NCBI GenBank assembly: GCA_964443545.1
Contig: CAYUCV010000022.1
Location: 1 to 16,064, forward strand
DNA: 16,064 nucleotides
DNA from: JBAZKV01 sp964443545
Lineage (GTDB): Bacteria; Margulisbacteria; WOR-1; JAKLHX01; JBAZKV01
Reading direction: 5' to 3'
This document shows, in pieces, positions 15,267 to 16,064 of this stretch. The position numbers and the translations under genes were made by a program. The stretch's first letter is position 1; every line of letters starts with the position of its first letter. The notes under the pieces were generated by a model. The model had not been told where the DNA came from and did not search any database. It saw nothing but the letters and a program-made list of their open reading frames with translations.

Positions 15267-15938
15267 CTAATTCAGAATGAGGATCGGTGTACCCTCGTCA
15301 ATATTGGCATAAAGGTACCGTAAAACCCTGTGCTCTACGGCTATGCATCCGCGGGTATTGTCGCTTTTTGTCACCCTGATAAGGCTTGGGTCTCTTCTTT
15401 CCATGGCATCAACAGCAGGCTTCATATAGGTGGGCGCCCCATGAATGCCATAGGTCCCTCCCAGAGGCGTGTCCCAGGGCGGTGCCTGCCGGAGCAGATT
15501 GGCCGATACGATACGCCTGTAGTCCGAAACGCTCAATCTATGTCCCAGCTCAAGCGCTCTGTTGGCTACTGCAACGCTGGGCCAGCTGATGCCGAGAAAA
15601 AGAGTGTAGCGGCTGTTGGGGTTCTTCTGGCAGATGTAGTATTCGCCTTCGGGGGTCTCGTTGATGCCTCCCGAGCCGATGGCAACAGGCGCCGGGAATT
15701 CTATGTCAAACCCTTTGTGCCAGGCTCTTCTTACCGGGAGGCCGCCGCGGTTATAAAAGATCAGATGCCTGGACTTTGAGACAACAAGAGAGTCCTGCCC
15801 GGGATGCTTAAGCGCGAACTCCAGGACCTTTGTTTCGAGTCCGGAGCCGGCCACCGGAGTATTGGTGCCGCCGGTAAATACTGCCGCAACCGCCGCCGCG
15901 GCAAAGACCGCAAATAATGCTATTTTGGGAAGCTTCAT
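15267..15938 (-). CDS. L,D-transpeptidase-fold (YkuD/YafK-like) periplasmic protein
   Basis: 223 aa. An N-terminal hydrophobic signal or anchor (about 5-22, very Ala-rich) precedes a YkuD domain. Strand VVSKSRHLIFYNRGG (52-66) begins the fold; ETPEGEYYICQKNPNSRY (94-111) and PLGGTYGIHGAP (158-169) place H166-G167, and NTRGCIAV (194-201) supplies the catalytic Cys198. TPEGEYYI..KNP.S.Y is closer to the YafK/DpaA branch than to the four classic crosslinking enzymes. E. coli YafK (DpaA) cuts the link between peptidoglycan and Braun lipoprotein, so wall remodelling is likely, with hydrolase or transferase activity unresolved. The distance between the HG and GC motifs (30 residues) is longer than in many members. 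No LysM or other wall-binding domain is present. The start is supported by the signal peptide; only AGGA at a long spacing lies upstream. Confidence 0.87.
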   Translation of the reverse strand: MKLPKIALFAVFAAAAVAAVFTGGTNTPVAGSGLETKVLEFALKHPGQDSLVVSKSRHLIFYNRGGLPVRRAWHKGFDIEFPAPVAIGSGGINETPEGEYYICQKNPNSRYTLFLGISWPSVAVANRALELGHRLSVSDYRRIVSANLLRQAPPWDTPLGGTYGIHGAPTYMKPAVDAMERRDPSLIRVTKSDNTRGCIAVEHRVLRYLYANIDEGTPILILN

Positions 15939-15944
15939 ATTACA

Positions 15945-15950
15945 ATTATA
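15945..15950 (-). promoter_or_regulatory. -10 element of the L,D-transpeptidase-fold gene, possible leaderless start
   Basis: A perfect TATAAT on the minus strand with exactly six bases (TGTAAT) before the ATG at 15938, the same geometry as the helicase gene. No convincing -35 is seen at 16-18 bp and there is no TG extension. AGGA 12 bases before the ATG is a weak alternative translation signal. Confidence 0.45.
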
Positions 15951-15969
15951 TCCTATTTTTAGAGCAAAG

Positions 15970-16020
15970 AACGAGGTCGGTCTATCTGTAGCGTCTGTAA
16001 ACTGCGGCGGAGACCTCGTT
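15970..16020. repeat. Nine-base inverted repeat spanning the end of the edge gene
   Basis: AACGAGGTC (15970-15978) and GACCTCGTT (16012-16020), 33 bp apart. On the minus strand one arm lies in the last codons of the edge gene and the other just past its stop, followed by TTCTTTGCTCT. It could be a long-loop terminator for that gene; its downstream arm also lies in the -35 region of the next gene's promoter. Confidence 0.4.
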
Positions 16021-16064
16021 TATGACAAGCCGCGCGTCGCGGTCCTTTTTGAAGCCTTTTGTGA
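15982..16064 (-). CDS. Unidentified protein, C-terminal 26 residues only
   Basis: An open frame enters from the right edge and ends at TAG (15982-15984). The 26 residues include KKDRDARLVINEVSAAVYRR, a basic, probably helical C-terminus. The codons follow the G/C-ending habit of the neighbouring genes. Of the other two frames on this strand, one closes early at TAA and the other gives an unlikely Arg-rich string. I do not recognise the family. It precedes the L,D-transpeptidase-fold gene on the same strand by 43 bp. Confidence 0.5.
   Translation of the reverse strand, partial: TKGFKKDRDARLVINEVSAAVYRRYR

Overview
The window reads as chromosomal DNA of a Gram-negative (two-membrane) bacterium. 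It encodes an outer-membrane LamB-type porin, a TolC-type outer-membrane efflux protein with its periplasmic adaptor, and a periplasmic L,D-transpeptidase-fold protein. Base composition is near 50% GC, with frequent AGG (Arg) and ATA (Ile) codons in every gene, and no segment stands out as foreign. I cannot name the phylum from sequence alone. The mix of a LamB-like porin, an unusually short MscL and this codon style would suit a little-studied lineage rather than a textbook proteobacterium, but that is inference. I see no mobile element, CRISPR array, rRNA or tRNA.

Layout. (1) 1-1467, minus strand: the 5' end of a sugar-binding lipoprotein-like gene, cut by the left edge, preceded by a LamB-type porin gene 16 bp upstream. 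Together they look like the outer-membrane and periplasmic steps of one sugar-uptake operon, with a promoter candidate at 1537-1563. (2) 1560-2381, minus: an alpha/beta hydrolase with an intact triad. (3) 2515-2820, plus: a short MscL. (4) 2845-8982, plus: a six-gene operon for a YbhG/YbhF/YbhS/YbhR-type ABC exporter with its own TolC-like protein. It starts at a good promoter followed at once by a perfect 7-7-7 inverted repeat that looks like an operator. YbhF is split into two ATPases whose degenerate motifs are complementary, so the dimer should have one consensus and one degenerate ATP site. (5) 8987-12911, minus: a three-gene operon of an AspT-type exchanger, an iron-sulfur L-serine dehydratase and a BASS-family transporter, which I read as a candidate serine-to-pyruvate utilisation or exchange module. 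(6) 13067-14266, plus: an RhlE-type DEAD-box helicase with an extended -10 promoter placed so that transcription should begin at the ATG. (7) 14306-15938, minus: an L,D-transpeptidase-fold protein followed by an RluA-family pseudouridine synthase. The first also has a TATAAT exactly six bases before its ATG. (8) 15982-16064, minus: the last 26 codons of an unidentified gene.

How the genes work together: most clusters concern traffic across the envelope (sugar in, a drug or lipophilic substrate out, amino or keto acids exchanged, turgor release). The most distinctive points are the asymmetric ATPase pair, the AspT-like/SdaA/BASS gene set, and two genes whose promoters predict leaderless mRNAs.
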